From: JAKAQB01 sp035702855
GTDB lineage: Bacteria > Actinomycetota > Acidimicrobiia > Acidimicrobiales > Palsa-688
NCBI GenBank assembly: GCA_035702855.1
Contig: DASSZM010000042.1
Location: 1-11,783, forward strand
Length of the DNA: 11,783 nt
Reading direction: 5' to 3'
Shown here: positions 11,163-11,783 of the stretch, piece by piece
Layout of the letters: each line of letters starts with the position of its first letter
How positions within the stretch are numbered: position 1 is the stretch's first letter
The notes under the pieces: model-generated
What the model was told of the DNA's origin: nothing
Databases searched by the model: none
Seen by the model: only the letters and a program-made list of their open reading frames with translations
Made by a program: the position numbers and the translations under genes

Positions 11163-11783
11163 TCAGGCGGCGCCCACCACCGGTGAGCCACTGCAGCCGG
11201 ACTGCGCCGGCCCCGCGGCCGGCACGGCCGTCACGCCGGCCGGCAGGCTGCCGCCGGCGGCGAAGGCGGCGAGGTCGGTGGCCCGCTGCTGGTCCTGGGA
11301 CGCCTTGGCGGCCGTGCCGTCCTCGAACACGTCGGCGCCCGGCAGGGCGGCCGTCGGCCCGACGACGTAGCCGAACGGGGTGGAGTCCGTGATCGTCCCC
11401 GACGGGGTCGGCCAACCGCAGCCGTTGAAGTAGAGGGCGTCGGTCGACGATTGGCCGACGGTGACCACCAGATGGTGCCCGTCCACGGCGTCGTCCCACG
11501 CGGTGGCGAACGAGCCCGTCACCTGCGCCGGCGCCAGGCCCGCCTGGCTCGCCGCCTGCTGGGCCATCTGCAGGGCCGCCGGCGTGGCGCCGTAGAGCAC
11601 CACCGACCCGGCGACGGTGGTGGCCGACGCCGGGAGCGCCGTCTGGGCGAAGCCGGCGGAGCCCCGGGCGGTGGCGTCGACCACCGGCCGGGTGCCGTGG
11701 GCGGCCTGCTCGAGGTAGAGCTGCTGCTCGGCGCCCTGCGACGGGCCGCTGACCTTCACCTCGCCCGGCGCCACGTACTCCGG
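11163..11783 (-). CDS. Uncharacterised, probably exported protein, C-terminal part (5' end outside window)
   Basis: The minus-strand frame is open to the right edge, giving 206 residues of the C-terminal part; GTG at 11774 is probably internal. I do not recognise the family. The sequence is rich in Ala, Gly, Ser and Thr and poor in Lys. It has a strand-helix-like block (VAGSVVLYGATPAALQMAQQAA), then a stretch with FATAWDDAVDGHHLVVTVGQ, ALYFNGCGWPTPSG and STPFGYVVGP. Two cysteines (in FNGCGW and QSGCSG near the C-terminus) could form a disulfide. The last 25 residues are low in complexity. The composition suggests an extracellular protein, but no signal peptide can be seen. The ordered coding-like composition, convergent position and terminator support a real gene. 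A cell-wall or glycoside-hydrolase-linked accessory domain is a guess only. Confidence 0.65.
   Translation of the reverse strand, partial: PEYVAPGEVKVSGPSQGAEQQLYLEQAAHGTRPVVDATARGSAGFAQTALPASATTVAGSVVLYGATPAALQMAQQAASQAGLAPAQVTGSFATAWDDAVDGHHLVVTVGQSSTDALYFNGCGWPTPSGTITDSTPFGYVVGPTAALPGADVFEDGTAAKASQDQQRATDLAAFAAGGSLPAGVTAVPAAGPAQSGCSGSPVVGAA

Overview
The window is a very GC-rich stretch of about 11.8 kb. Its dense coding, GTG starts, GC hairpins without T-tracts and apparently leaderless promoters fit an actinobacterium. The class Acidimicrobiia is a guess from overall gene style and is not proven here. There are no RNA genes, no CRISPR array and no insertion sequence that I can support.

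Layout. The left edge (2-664, +) is the 3' end of a secreted CAP/SCP-type protein. It converges on a short-chain dehydrogenase/reductase (1130-2023, -) across a 465-bp non-coding stretch full of G/C-rich tandem and inverted repeats. Next, on the minus strand, is an N-formylglutamate amidohydrolase-like gene (2190-3035).

The centre is a four-gene minus-strand operon, read from right to left. Its members are a membrane polyferredoxin of the NosR/NapH type (7810-9369), a 770-residue ferredoxin/GltD-like/flavodoxin fusion oxidoreductase (5488-7800), a NarL-type response regulator (4730-5491) and its sensor histidine kinase (3212-4726). The spacings are 9 nt, a 4-nt overlap and 3 nt, so the genes are almost certainly co-transcribed. 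Divergent from this operon is an Rrf2-family regulator (9474-10388, +) with an IscR-like Cys/His ligand set and an extra C-terminal domain. Behind it is a five-helix membrane protein with candidate haem-ligating histidines (10460-11110, +). The right edge (11163-11783, -) is the 3' part of an unrecognised, probably exported protein, converging on the membrane gene across a strong hairpin terminator.

How the genes may work together. The fusion protein carries sites for NAD(P)H, FAD, several Fe-S clusters and probably FMN, so it could pass electrons between a pyridine nucleotide and the membrane polyferredoxin. The Rrf2 protein is a good candidate for an Fe-S-based redox or nitric-oxide sensor acting on an AT-rich island (9381-9434) of repeated and inverted TCTACGTA half-sites between the two divergent transcripts. 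The two-component pair encoded at the end of the operon would add a second sensory input. The terminal electron acceptor is not encoded in the window, so the substrate of the system is unknown. I regard this Rrf2/polyferredoxin/fusion/two-component locus as the part most likely to be a little-described system.
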